From contig OX485804.1 of NCBI GenBank assembly GCA_950295325.1, positions 14,074,001-14,138,000 on the forward strand: 64,000 bases of DNA, given 5' to 3'. This stretch comes from Polytrichum commune (taxonomy: Eukaryota > Streptophyta > Polytrichopsida > Polytrichales > Polytrichaceae). The notes beneath the pieces were generated by a model that did no database searches, was not told the origin of the DNA, and was given only the letters and a program-made list of their open reading frames with translations. The translations under genes and the position numbers were made by a program. This document shows positions 10,691 through 21,424 of this stretch, piece by piece. Every line of letters begins with the position of its first letter. Position 1 is the stretch's first letter.

Positions 10691-11179
10691 GGATTCCAGT
10701 TTTCATAGAAGTGGATTGGCTCGTATGACATGCTTTGACCGTGGAGATTTAGCTTTGGGGATTTGGACTTATATTATTAACTTGTAAATATATGAAGCAC
10801 ATGAGGTGAAGGGGTATTTTCAAAAGGGGAGGTGGAGGGTAATGAAGTAATGCACATATTCATGGGATGCTTCATGTATATTGATAAATATTCTTGATTC
10901 GAGATTTCTTGTTTTGTATGAAGAATCAAGAATATGATTTTTTAATATTGTAAGATTTCTAAGACCTTCATAATAGAGCACGGGTTACACTCCCCACTTT
11001 CCCGGTGGGGGGACACCCACCATGTGGATATGGTTTTAAAATCAACTTCAACAACTTTGCTCCACATTACAACCTTCACTTTATAATAGATGAATAAATG
11101 TGTGTGTTCCTATATGAAAACAAGGCTTGGACCTTTCAAACGGGAAGAACCAAACCCAATTCGCTAAAAAACTAAAAGT
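10691..11179. other. No gene seen
   Basis: AT-rich non-coding interval. An imperfect inverted pair around 'attcttgattc..gaatcaagaat' at 10890-10932 forms a small hairpin. Confidence 0.35.
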
Positions 11180-11930
11180 TCAAAACAATGGGTCTTCTTA
11201 TTGGTAGGGAACCTCTTTTTCATGCATGTTCGCACAAGTCCAAATTACACTTGAGCTTTCAACTTGAGAGCTTGAACTTTTTGCATTGCTTGTGACGTTT
11301 AGATCATGGTGTCTTGATGGATTCCATGTGAAACGGCTCTCTCAAGCTCTTGGTCAAAACCCTAACCTATCTCATGTCCCTTTACATCACAAAGGTTTAG
11401 AGCTCAAAAACGAGGCTTTCTCATTGGGAGGGAACCTCTTTACAATACTTGTTCAATCAAGTCTACTTTACACTTGAGCTCTCAACTTCAAAGGTGGAGC
11501 TTTTATCTTAGCTAACAACTTTTAGATGGCATCTTGATGGATCCCACGTGGAACAATTATTACAAACTCTCCCGTCATTTTTTCAAGCTCTTAGTTAAAG
11601 TTCCAAGCTCCCTCATGGAGGTCACTTACAAATGTGATCGAGATTTCTTGTTTTGTAACTCCCAAGCCAATGGATTTCCAAGGATCCATTGGCTCCTTAG
11701 TCTCGTGTGGTTCATATCATTCCATGCTTCATACCTCATTGTGAGCATGGCTACTCTACACTTGTTCAAACTATAGAGAGCTTGAAGATTGGTAAACCCC
11801 TCAATAGCTTGAGGTTAGGCTGAAAGCTTGCCAACTCCAAGTATCAAAACCCCCAAAAATTGCAAGTTCAAGCTCTCAATCTAAACTCTAGTGTGAAGAA
11901 GGCCTAACTCTCGAGCAGTTGTTAAGTAGC
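11180..11930 (+). repeat. Family G repeat with internal imperfect tandem duplication
   Basis: Two blocks about 220 bp apart share 'ttgg.agggaacctctt', 'tacacttgagct.tcaactt', 'gacgtttagat / cttttagatgg' and 'tcttgatggat.cca.gtg'. The first block starts near 11196 and the second near 11419. The complement of this interval resembles 3220-3800. No protein is supported; the frames at 11286-11477 and 11534-11776 are not recognised. Confidence 0.45.
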
Positions 11931-12490
11931 CTCCTAGTCAAAGCAACCAGTAAAAAGGAAGGATCAATCACTAATTAGTCAATCTACACTGCATTTAAAA
12001 TCAAAAGTATACATGTGCCACATCGATGCATTTAGGGCGTTTTTAACCCCCTAAAGCCCAAAGCAAGTTCTTCCCCCCAAAAAATCTAAAACAACTCAAT
12101 CCGATTTAGAATTTCAATATATTAAATATGAAAATAGAATAAAACACACAAACGCACACATGTGCACATGGCAACATCTCTTATGATAATTTTAAGCGTA
12201 TAGATGAAAAATTTGTAAAGTTAAGATTGTTCACCCAAATTTTCAACCGTCGATGTGTCCAAAATTCAAAATTTAGAAGATAAAAATGTAAGTCGATGTG
12301 TCGGGCAGCAGTGAGTGCCCGGTGAAAACCTCTGCCTTGGCCTTTAGGGGTTAATGGATAATAGTCACTAAGTACACAATTTTGCTTTTTTGAGGTTATG
12401 TGTTAGTTTTGGGGTAAGCCTGGTTACTTATTGACTAGTTGGAGTAGTGGGACAAAAGCTAGCCCACCTGGGCAGAGAACATGCCTAGGG
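11931..12490. other. No gene seen
   Basis: AT-rich non-coding sequence leading into the foldback element. Nothing further supported. Confidence 0.35.
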
Positions 12491-12499
12491 GTTGAATAG

Positions 12500-13397
12500 G
12501 GCAAACATTAAACACCCCCGCACAAACTTTTAGGGGTGTCAGATCCAGGCGAGGGCATCCCTCCCAAGAAACTTTTGAACCCTACTGAAAATTGTTACTC
12601 CCCCGCCCAACTTTGAAAAAAACATTGCCCTTGCATTCATGAAGGCCGCTTGACTACAAATCCCATATTGAGTGCACTTCACCTTCAAGGTCCAAAATCC
12701 AATATATATGTTCACTTTCATTGAGTAAATAAGCAATTGATTGGGATTTTATTATCAAAGTGAAATTGTCAATAAAGCTTGTAATTGACTTGGAAGTCAA
12801 AAATATTACAAAACCCTCGATAGCATTGAGATTATAATTTTTGTGACTTACAATTTGAAATTTTCTTTGTCATTCTAAAATGATGCTTTAATTAGTGTGT
12901 TGATTTAGTTTGTATATTTTCATAATATTTTAGGTGATGTGAAAGTAGACGACATCACCTAAAATATTATAAAAATACACAAACTAAATCAGCACACTAA
13001 TTAAAGTGTCATTTTAGAATGACAAAGACAATTTCAAATTGTAAGTCACAAAAATTATAATCTCAAAGCTAGTGAGGGTTTTGTAATATCTTTGACTTCC
13101 AAGTCAATTACATGCTTTATTGACGGTTTCACTTTGATAGTGAAATCCCAGTCAATTGCTTATTTGCTCAACGGAAGTGAACATATGTATTGGAGTTTGG
13201 ACCTTGAAGGTGAAGTGCACTCAATATGGGATTTGTAGTCAAGCGGCCTTCATGAATGCAAGGGCAATGTTTTTTTTTTGGGAAGTTGAGCAGGGCAAGC
13301 AACAATTTTCAGTCGGGTTTTAAAATTTTCCCAAAGGGTTGGCCCCGCCCGAAGATGACACCCCCAAAAGTTTGTGCGGGGGTGTTTAATGTCTATT
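12500..13397. mobile_element. Complete palindromic foldback element (MULE-like), 898 bp
   Basis: Two arms of about 430 bp (12503-12940 and 12952-13394) are near-perfect complements, separated by an 11-bp spacer. The outer arm begins ACATTAAACACCCCCGCACA and the inner arms meet at TAGGTGATGT / ACATCACCTA. The exact 9-bp sequence GTTGAATAG occurs immediately outside both ends (12491-12499 and 13398-13406). A 9-bp duplication with long inverted repeats is characteristic of Mutator-like elements; foldback elements can share this. The first five bases of the two ends differ. There is no coding capacity; a frame on the - strand (12539-12736) exists only because the arm is conserved. Single arms recur at 5116-5508 and 46826-47240. 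Confidence 0.8.
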
Positions 13398-13564
13398 GTT
13401 GAATAGAGACCATACTACAACATTGTGTTCAAAATACTATAAATTACAGTAGCATCTTAAGGAACAGGAATGGCGTAATTTAGCTTATAAGCCCATTTTT
13501 GTGGCAAATGTTCAAGCAACCTTGCTTTGCAACCTTTAGAGATCCAAGGCGACTTAACACATAA

Positions 13565-13827
13565 ATAAATAAATAAACAACGTTGGACAATCCGACGTGA
13601 ACTTGAGCGTGTTGGCCCTACCTTGCTCAAGATATCCTCTTGGTGCAAGGTGGGGTTTACTGCCTACCTAGCGGTGGGTGCCCTCTTGGCATCCTACCTA
13701 CATAGCTAGTTCTTTTCCGTCAGGTAGAGAGAAGATTTTACAGCAGGAACCGAACCACCAACCACTCCATTTGGAAGTGGGTACCTCTCCATCACCACCT
13801 GGTAGTTTAGGGTCGTCACGGAACTGG
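13565..13827 (-). mobile_element. tRNA-derived SINE, long form
   Basis: Read on the - strand it has a tRNA-like head ('ccctaaactaccaggtggtgatggagag') with a B-box-like GGTTCGGTTCC near 13757, then a tRNA-unrelated body. It ends in an (AAAT/TTTA)-type tail, seen here as ATAAATAAATAAATAAA at the left. Imperfect target duplications CTTAACACATAA (13553-13564) and CTTAACACACATAA (13828-13841) flank it. The long 3' domain ('ccaagaggat', 'gtaggaccaaca') is shared only with 31969-32241. Confidence 0.7.
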
Positions 13828-13841
13828 CTTAACACACATAA

Positions 13842-14660
13842 GTTATACATGAAGTAATGAAGCAAGCAAGTTATCTTTTGCCACTTGCTAATGTTGTAGG
13901 TTTATCAGTGACAGGCCTGTTCAGCACATGTTGCAGGTGTTTGTTCAAACTTGCCGATCCAAAGGAAAGCTGTCACATGGGTGAGCTTGCATTATATAAC
14001 CTCACGAATAAATGCGTGAGGGAGCTAGGGCTCCAAGTTGTGAAAGCCACAACAAGAACATGATCGAGATGCCCTTACTATCATATGAATGAGTCCGTGA
14101 AATGTGCAAGTTAGTCAACAATTCAGTTTGGTTTGAGGTGATGCATGTACATTGTGTATATGAGAAGCACATGCTAAATTACAGTGTGTCAGGCAGTTTC
14201 AATACAAGAAGCTGGAACCAGCTGCTGCTGATGATCGAATGCCGCGTGCGAATTGTATATATTGAATGTTAGGTCAAATGGAACAATCCACGCAGCAGCT
14301 GGTAGCTAGCTAGCATGATTTTTGGGTGGTCATGCAAATCGTTTTGTGAGATCGAACCCCTGACATGCGTCACAGTCCGGTTCCCTGTTCCTCCAACAGT
14401 TGACAAATTCTCACACACATGAATAATCATAAAGAAATCGCCCCTGGGAAGTGCAACAGTAATAAAATACTACACTATGTGATTGAGTGAACTATTTTTG
14501 ACAATTTTTTTTGTTGGTCAGGACATATAGAACATTCTTTATTTTATTTTTACAATTGCCAAGAGATATATATATACAAGGGACGTGGATGGTGGCCCTG
14601 AAAAAGAGACTTCAGCACAAACTTGTTGAGGTTGAAAACATATCCAGTATTTTCGCACAT
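13842..14660. other. No gene seen
   Basis: Non-coding by my reading. The + frame at 13857-14063 is an unrecognised 68-residue sequence. Short self-complementary motifs such as 'cagcagctggtagctagctagc' (about 14294-14315) occur but no element could be defined. Confidence 0.3.
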
Positions 14661-14664
14661 CCAT

Positions 14665-14816
14665 AACATTATTCAAATCCATAACAATGTTATGTGGGAC
14701 TGATAATATTCCACGTAGTATTCTCGGATATTCTCCACATTCAAATTGAATATCCAGGAATACTACGTGGAATATTGTCCGTCCCACATAACATTGTTAT
14801 GGATCTGGATAATGTT
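14665..14816. mobile_element. Hairpin MITE, about 150 bp
   Basis: The left arm (about 14665-14733) runs through 'ccataacaatgttatgtggg', 'aatattccacgtagtattc' and 'ggatattc'. The right arm (14748-14816) reads back through 'gaatatcc', 'gaatactacgtggaatatt' and 'cccacataacattgttatgg'. The loop is about 14 bp. A related but degraded arm is at 26330-26450 ('gatatgtgggactgacaatatt'). No target duplication was identified. Confidence 0.65.
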
Positions 14817-14824
14817 ACGTCTTT

Positions 14825-15420
14825 GGGTTACGCGCAGCAATTGAATTAGTCCATCATAAACCAATCCAGCGTTTTTCGTGGCGGTGTTTCACGTCCGAGG
14901 GGCCCGCCTCCCCTTGCAGTCGGTGCGTTTTCTTGGTTCTCGATTCATTTGGCATTGGCTTTGTTGGCCTCTTGTCTCAAAAAAACAAAATAAACCAATC
15001 CAACATCACCAAGTATTTCATTGTATACGTCATTATCCCCATGGAGTCAATTCCAAAATATAAGCCATGTGAATACACGTTTAAGATCCACTTACCTTAT
15101 TGTGAATAGAGACAAACAATGAACATGGATGGAGGATGTTATGTGCCCACAATAGGGCGACATATGTCACCTACATTGATATGTGCAATAAGGTTGCCTT
15201 GCGAATAGGCTACCTCTTTACCCATGAAAATTACTTTGAGTCACATTAAGATTACAAAAAATTACAATTCTTGTTCATTTCTATATATATAAACCTATAT
15301 ATATATATATAATGTAATTTGTTACTTTGATGATGAATGTTCATTATAGTGTGGAATGTCAATAAAGTAGGGTGGGGCAACCTAATTGCACATATCAATG
15401 TACGTACCGAAAGCGAGAGT
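14825..15420. other. No gene seen; (TA)n tract
   Basis: Non-coding. An (AT)n run is at about 15296-15311. No window repeats recognised. Confidence 0.35.
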
Positions 15421-15892
15421 GAGGCCGTACTTCACACATGAGATTGAGGGCCCACGACCATTGCACTTCAAGCACTCCCATTGGTGGAAAAGGCGGAGCC
15501 AGTCAAAAGTTTGCTTCGCACTACGCTTGAGGGACCAACGGAGCATGTGAATGCAAGATGGATGTAAAGTCCACATGGATTCGTACATGGCATCAAATGG
15601 ATCATGTTTCATGACCACTTGGACTAATTTCAAAAACCACCTCTCGGAAGTCGGCCTAACACAAAACCGGAAAACCATGGCACCCTAAAATCTCACAACC
15701 TTTGATTCACTATACATTATCATATCTGAAGACCCCGTGTGAATAGAAAATCCATTGAAATCGCACTTGGTTGAGGGCCCGTGACCACACGCGATGGATT
15801 CAGGAGGTGTCTCAGGACGGCCTTTGTACACTTTCTTTCGGGCTCTCACAAATTCATGGTCACGGCTCTTGACTCGCCTTCGAAGTGGCCCC
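15421..15892. mobile_element. Harbinger/Tourist-like element, degraded copy
   Basis: Begins near GGCCGTACTTCACACATGAG and ends near TTCGAAGTGGCCCC. Internally it shares 'ttggtggaaaaggcgg.gcc', 'acgcttgagggaccaacgga', 'ggatgtaaagtc.acatgg' and 'ggtcacggctctt' with the better-preserved copy at 19801-20307. Frames inside it (such as 15685-15951 on the - strand) are incidental. Confidence 0.6.
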
Positions 15893-16084
15893 GAGTGAGT
15901 CCTTACAAGTCCTTTGCTGCGGCGTCCTTTCGGCCAACACAGAAGCAGCACTTGGTGGACCGTGATTCGTGTGCAGGCTCGTTAAGATTAAGAGTGATGG
16001 GCTTCCCAAGATTAGGGCCGTGTGTGTGTGGGTGGGGGGCAAGCGGATCGGCTGCACGGGAGGTTACTGCAACAAGCTTATACC

Positions 16085-16360
16085 GGTCCTGGCAGTGGGG
16101 GCTGATACCAGGGCCACACCAAAAACCCCAACAGCTTCAGTAGACAGAAACACCAGCCCTACGTATTCTCCGGGAATACAGGGTTGGGATTTCAGATGGC
16201 TGGAGCTACTGGAGTGGCTGGAAGAAGGCGGGTAGCCTGCAACCAGCAGCTCCAGCCATCTGATTATATCCCAACCATGTATTCCCAGAGAATACGTAGG
16301 GCTGGTGTTTCTGGCTGGGCCTACCGGTGTGGCCCTGGTATCAGCCCCCAGCAGTGCCCG
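16085..16360. mobile_element. Long imperfect hairpin (foldback sequence)
   Basis: The left arm (about 16085-16208) includes 'gggggctgataccagggcca', 'agaaacaccagccctacgta', 'ttctccgggaataca' and 'cagatggctggagct'. The right arm (about 16243-16358) contains their complements in reverse order. The arms extend about 120 bp with a short centre near 16225. Directly adjoining (16352) is a family A element. No target duplication was found. It may be a MITE or a hairpin precursor-like sequence. Confidence 0.65.
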
Positions 16361-16577
16361 GGAAGTTTTTGGACATAGTTGGTCAAGATCCCAATGATTC
16401 TAAATCCAGCCGGTTACATGTTGAAATCTTCCGGTTTTGCTTTATTCACTCGAGGTATATTCTTCCATAGATTCTTCTAAAATGAACGCTAATTCTCCTG
16501 AAGTCTCCAACGCCAACCGGTTATTTCTCAAACTCAACTGGTTCATATGTAACTAACCGTCGGTTCTTCCCAGACAT
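16352..16577. mobile_element. Family A element
   Basis: Starts CAGTGCCCGGGAAGTTTTTG and ends with the CGGTTCTTCCCAGACAT terminus. In between are the family body words 'gccggttacatgttgaaatc', 'gaggtatattctt', 'aaccggttatttctcaaact' and 'tggttcatatgtaactaa'. About 226 bp, the typical size for this family. Confidence 0.65.
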
Positions 16578-16710
16578 AGGCCCCCAGCTCCCTGATGAAT
16601 CAGGCTGGTGGATGCAAGGAGCCATTTCAGTGGCAGAGACACACACACACTCATTCACACTCCAGGCCCCAGGCTCCCAGATCTCCTGACACTGGCTCTG
16701 CACCTCCAAC

Positions 16711-17370
16711 CAGTGTCAAGGGAGATTTGGGGCAACGTTGGTTGAGATCGAATTGTTTCTGAGAAGGCCAACGCAATGAACGGGGAGAGCCGACCACTAC
16801 TGTCGTTTACTGCAGAGGAACCAGTTGACTTTGAGAAATAACTGGTTGAAGTTCAAGATTACAGGAAATCGCCGATCGTTTCGATAAAAATCTATGGAAC
16901 ACACCTCAATTCGATGAACGCAAGCCGAAACGTATCAACATGTAGCCAGTCGGACTTGGAAACACTAGGGATCTCGATCGATTATGCCCCAAAACCGGTC
17001 GAAGTTCAAGACTTCAGGAAATCGCGGATCGTTTCGTGAAAATCTACGGGAACATACCTTAATTCGATAAGCGGAAGCCGAAACGTATCAACATGTAGCC
17101 AGTTGGACTAGTGTCTGGGGGAGCTTTTGGGGCGTACTCGATCAAGATCCAAGTGTTTCCAAGTCCAACTGGTTACATGTTGACATCTTCTGTTTTTTTT
17201 TGTGTTTTTTTCCTTCCCCTCTGTATTGATATGAGATATATTCCATGGATTCCTCTAAAATGATTGGTACACTATTTATGATACTCAGTGTCTGGGGAGG
17301 TTTAAATCTTGAACTTGAACCAGTGATTTCTCACAATCAACCAGCTCATTTGTAACTAGAGTCATCTCCT
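16711..17370. mobile_element. Compound cluster of family A elements with a partial tandem duplication
   Basis: A left-end fragment (16711-16757, CAGTGTCAAGGGAGATTTGG) is followed by a copy in the opposite orientation (16775-16990). A partial tandem duplicate of its middle (16994-17110; repeat distance about 153 bp) comes next, and then another left end (17110, AGTGTCTGGGGGAGC) running to about 17370. The duplicated block includes 'gaagttcaaga', 'gatcgtttcg' and 'gccgaaacgtatcaacatgt'. Confidence 0.55.
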
Positions 17371-18479
17371 TTGGATCTACTCATTACAACGTTTATGGGG
17401 ATACTGATGGCAAGTGTCATTTGTGCACACTTTAGTCAACTTGTGGATCATTATGTAACATAGGCATGTCCCTCATAGCATTATTGAGCATACTCATGCC
17501 AAGACATTAGTGAGCGCACTTGAACGCCAATTGTCATGAGTTGACACTTGTGGTGAGGTTGTTAATCATCAATGTAACATGGTATACGCCTCAAAACATG
17601 GTAAGTGGCACTATCACACATGTGGCAGCAATAACAAAAACGGTGTAGTAGTCTCTAACCCAACCATCCATCTCCTTTTAGCAACCCATGGGTGTTATTC
17701 AATCGATTTTTCTTGTTCTCGGTGTCTATTGATCAGATTTACAAATCTTTGATGAAACATCAACGAAAATCAAACCCCCTTTGAGTTGGTTATGGTTATT
17801 GAAAATGCATGTGTTGGTTTCCTAAATGAATACAAAAGTCTTCCCAATTGTGTTGGATTACTAAGTATAGATTATTTCATGACAACTTATTAAATAACAT
17901 TTAAATGTGTAGTGTAATGTTTGTGTCTTTGATGAACTTATCTACTGTAGGTTGACTGATAAAATTGTGTGACACAATTAAACGGATGATGCGGGGTTAG
18001 TCTTGCATGCTTGGGTTACTTACCCACCTTGGAGTTGTGTGTGGTTCCACTTCGAGCACCCAAAGAGAATTCCCCGGGCCACTCTAGCAGCCTTGCTTGT
18101 GTTTTTGGCAATGACACAAAGTGTTGTTTCATTTGTCTTTAAGAATACGAAAATAAACAAACAAAAGAGAAATAGAGTAATGTTACGTTTCTTTCTCTTT
18201 CATGAGTCCCATCACCGGCTTCCCAAATGAAGGAAGGTAGGTAAGCCATGGAACTCATATATAAGGTACACCATGATGAAGTATTATTTGCTCCGGTGTG
18301 GGATGAAATGACGGCAGAGGCTAGGAAGCACTCTGTACATGCTGCCAGGTGGCAACTCTGCAGTGGCCGAAACCCATGTAGTCAGTCCCCTCTGGCCCCG
18401 GAAACGAGCGCCAAGGCACACTAATTAAGGTAACTTGTATGTGGGGGTGTTCTCAAATGTGACGGTCACTCTCAGACCA
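17371..18479. other. No gene seen
   Basis: Non-coding. The + frame at 18003-18230 is unrecognised. A GC-richer patch around 18290-18425 has no recognisable relation to other sequence in the window. Confidence 0.3.
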
Positions 18480-18730
18480 CTGTAGTGGAGTGGGAATATG
18501 ACAAGGTTTGTCGTTTAAGAGAGGACACTCCAAAGACACTTGTCGCAATGAGATTGGACTATGTGCTTGAAATGTGGCCACCATTCTAAGTTCATTAGTT
18601 AACACGACTGGAGGAACCTAAGTCATGTGATCATTTTGAAGAGGACAAGACTCTTCACTTTGACTTTCACATAACTCTGGCATCTAACTTTACATAACAT
18701 CACTCAACACTTAGCTGGTGTCAAGCGCTC
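18480..18730. repeat. Family F dispersed repeat, copy 2
   Basis: Contains 'gcaatgagattggacta', 'tgcttgaaatgtgg', 'agttcattagttaac', 'gtgatc..tttgaagagga' and 'tcttcactttgac' in the same order as at 2300-2580 and 22880-23110. Confidence 0.45.
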
Positions 18731-19561
18731 TCGTTCCCAAAAAAAATCCGGAGCATGTTTACATTAGATAAACACTAACATGGTTTACACCTACTACTGT
18801 GTGATGAACATTTGCGTGCGTAGAAAATAGCATGGTCAACTGTACTTTATGTGTGGATTGAAAATTAAGGTGGCTTATGAACTAGTACAACGCTTTTTTT
18901 TGTAAACATAAAATATCAAAAAATATTGATATTTTCGGTATAGAGTGCATATTATATTTCTCAATCCACAGTGTTTCATGTTTGTGTAAAAGACATTGAT
19001 TCGAAGTTCCTAGTTTTTGACTGTATCAAAACGTGGGCTCAAAAATGGCGTGGGTCAAAGAAATTGACATGGATCAAAATTATAGTCTCCCACAATAAAA
19101 ATGTGTAGAAGGTGTAGTTAGAGGGATGTGAAGAAGTGAGTTACCGGGTCCATCACATGCTCCGGTAGCTTCCAATGCATAGTGGCGCGAGGTGGCATGG
19201 TGGTAGTGGTTCAAAAATGTGAAAAATTGGTTTGGTTCAACTTGGTGACAACAAATTGGGAACAACCAATAATAAGGGGACCACAATGCCAACATGTTAG
19301 TGCCAACCTCAAGTTTCTACACTTGGTTTAGCCTAAATCACGTGGGAGGTGGATCTACATTGACTGAATTATCCATTGCAACATATTTGTGGGCCTACAA
19401 AGCAACGTTTTGGGACCGAATAACACTAAGCCTGATTTTGAAAATTAGAATGACAACTTATGTGATTCGTAGTTGCTAACCGAATGAGACAATTCATGAT
19501 CCCATCCAACAGCCAAAACTTTATGCGGAGTTGGAAGTGGCCATGCTTAAGTAGGGCCATG
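18731..19561. other. No gene seen
   Basis: AT-rich non-coding sequence. Unrecognised frames at 19080-19295 (-) and 19294-19479 (+) overlap one another and have no gene context. Confidence 0.3.
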
Positions 19562-19776
19562 CAGTGTCCGGGGAGATTTATCGGTTGAGATCCTAGTGTT
19601 TCCAAGTCCGACCGGTTACATGTTGACATCTTTTGATTTTCCTTGATAAAATGGAGGTATATTCTCTAAATTCCTCTACAACGATCGATAATTGTCCCGA
19701 AGTCTTGAACTTCAACCAGTTGTTTCTCAAACTCAACCGGTTCATCTGTAACTAGCAGTCAGTTCTCCCCGTATAT
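19562..19776. mobile_element. Family A element, well preserved
   Basis: About 215 bp. Left terminus CAGTGTCCGGGGAGATTTAT; right terminus near CAGTTCTCCCCGTATAT. The body runs in order through 'atcctagtgtttccaagtcc', 'accggttacatgttgacatc', 'gaggtatattctctaaattc', 'acttcaaccagttgtttctc' and 'aaccggttcatctgtaacta'. It serves as the reference copy for the family. Confidence 0.7.
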
Positions 19777-19800
19777 TGGGTCCTTGTCATCCCTTTTTTA

Positions 19801-20307
19801 AGGCCACTTCATAAACGAGACTGAGAGCCCGTGACCACTACACTTCAAGCACTCTCATTGGTGGAAAAGGCGGGGCCGGTCCAAGTTCACTTCACACTAC
19901 GCTTGAGGGACCAACGGAGCGAGTAAGTGAATACAAGATGGATGTAAAGTCTACATGGATTCCTATGTGGCATCGAATGGATCACGTGTCATGGTCACTC
20001 GAATTATTTTAAAAACCACCTCTTGGAGTTAGGCCTAGCACAAAACCGGGAGACCATGGCACTCTGAACGCTCACAACCGTTGGTTTATTCTATTTCATG
20101 ATGCATGAGGACCCGCGTGAATAGAAATTCATTGAAATAGCATTTGGTTGAGGGCGCGGTCACACATGACTTCACACTACACTACACTTGAGGGTCCGTG
20201 ACCACACTACATGATGTGGGAGGTGTGTTGGGACGGCCTTTGGACATTTTCTTTTGGGCTCTCACAATCTCATGGTCACGGCTCTTGGCTCGTGTGTGAA
20301 GTGGGCC
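19801..20307. mobile_element. Harbinger/Tourist-like element with TTA duplications
   Basis: 507 bp, flanked by TTA at 19798-19800 and 20308-20310. The ends are AGGCCACTTCATAAACGAG and (complement of the right end) GGCCCACTTCACACACGAG. TTA/TAA duplications and GG(C/G)C termini are the usual marks of non-autonomous PIF/Harbinger elements. The right-hand TTA is also the left flank of the next element at 20311, so the second insertion used the duplicated target of the first. Confidence 0.75.
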
Positions 20308-20310
20308 TTA

Positions 20311-21110
20311 GGGCCGCTTTACACCTAGAGGCCAGGCCAATTCCCCTTGAGGCCGATTGCATGAAATTTTAGCCCCTTTTGGGTTTGGAGGCCAGCCTCA
20401 ACTACACATTACAATAAGATTATAACAAAGGCCAATTTTCCCATATGTAAAGGCTTTAGGGCCAAGAAGCCAGGCTGATTCAATAAATCTAGCATAATCG
20501 AAGCGATCTAGCATAGAGCTGCTCAAGTTTCCACAAAATCCAACGGATTTGGTTCGCTGAATAAATCACATTTTATTTTAAAAAGTTCTTTTTTTTTAAA
20601 ATCTGACATTGGCCTCGAGGCCAAGAATTGGTCCTCCATTTTGGGTGCACCCAATTCAACGGGCTTGGGCCATGTTAGAACATGCATTTTTTGATTAAAA
20701 AAATCGTACCACCCAATCGCCCCAACCTCTAGGTGTAAAGGGGTTGGGGCCAATTTTAGCCTTTTGACCAATCACAAGTGAAGATTTCAAGCCTCTTACA
20801 CAACGAATTGGCCCGCCCTCTAAGTGTAAAGGGGTTGGGGCCGATTTCAACCTTTTGACCAATCACAAGTGAAGATTTCAAGCCTCTTACACAACGAATT
20901 GGCCCGCCCTCTAGGTGTAAAGGGGTTGGGGCCGATTTCAACCTTTTGACCAATCACAAGTGAAGATTTCAAGCCTCTTACACAACGAATTGGCCTGCCC
21001 TCTAGGTGTAAAGGGGTTGGGGCCGATTTTAGCCATTTGACCAATCACAAGTGAAGATTTCAAGCCTCTTACACAATGAATTGGCCCGGCCTCTAGGTGT
21101 AAAGTGGCCC
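20311..21110. mobile_element. Harbinger/Tourist-like element with 91-bp tandem array
   Basis: About 800 bp. The left end GGGCCGCTTTACACCTAGAG matches the complement of the right end GGGCCACTTTACACCTAGAG, and both continue GCC. The left flank is TTA; the right flank reads TAC, so the duplication is imperfect or mutated. The right half is a tandem array whose unit ends with the element's own terminal sequence. The - strand frames here repeat the same peptide out of phase and are not genes. Confidence 0.7.
20733..21096. repeat. 91-bp tandem array, four units
   Basis: GTGTAAAGGGGTTGGGGCC begins units at 20733, 20824, 20915 and 21006, and the array is closed by GTGTAAAGTGGCCC at 21097. The spacing is exactly 91 bp. 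Units share 'ttttgaccaatcacaagtga' and 'agatttcaagcctcttacac'. Divergence is only a few bases per unit. Confidence 0.92.
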
Positions 21111-21119
21111 TACGTAGTG

Positions 21120-21420
21120 TGGGCTTGGCATATGAGTGGCTGGGCAGACTGCTATTCTAATTCTAAGTTTAATTGGGTAGCGTTCACGAAGGTGCGGCTG
21201 CCTGCATCTGAGATCTCATCAGCCTGTTCCTCCTCAGTGCCAGTTCCCCAGTTGACATTTGCAAGGGGACTTTGTGGCCACACCTGCCTCTGCCTCCCCT
21301 GATTTCAATTCAATAGGGGGCGGTGGAGGCCGGAGCTCATTAAGTGCCAAACTGCCACTTCCACTTATGACTAGCCTAGCTAGCTAGCTACTACCCCAAC
21401 AGTCTTCTTGTGACACTTCT
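21120..21420. other. No gene seen
   Basis: Slightly GC-rich interval between two elements. The + frame at 21051-21302 begins inside the preceding element, so it is not called. Confidence 0.35.
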
Positions 21421-21424
21421 TCAA

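Noticed and set aside
12539-12736. Similar - strand frames at 12539-12736 and 46862-47098 taken as a conserved gene
   Set aside because: Both lie in arms of the foldback family; similarity follows from nucleotide identity of the arms and the frames are broken differently in each copy.
20523-21044. Three - strand frames with the shared peptide MVKRLKSAPTPLHLEG
   Set aside because: They come from 91-bp tandem units, which are not a multiple of three, so the frame shifts at each unit. They are repeat translations, not genes.
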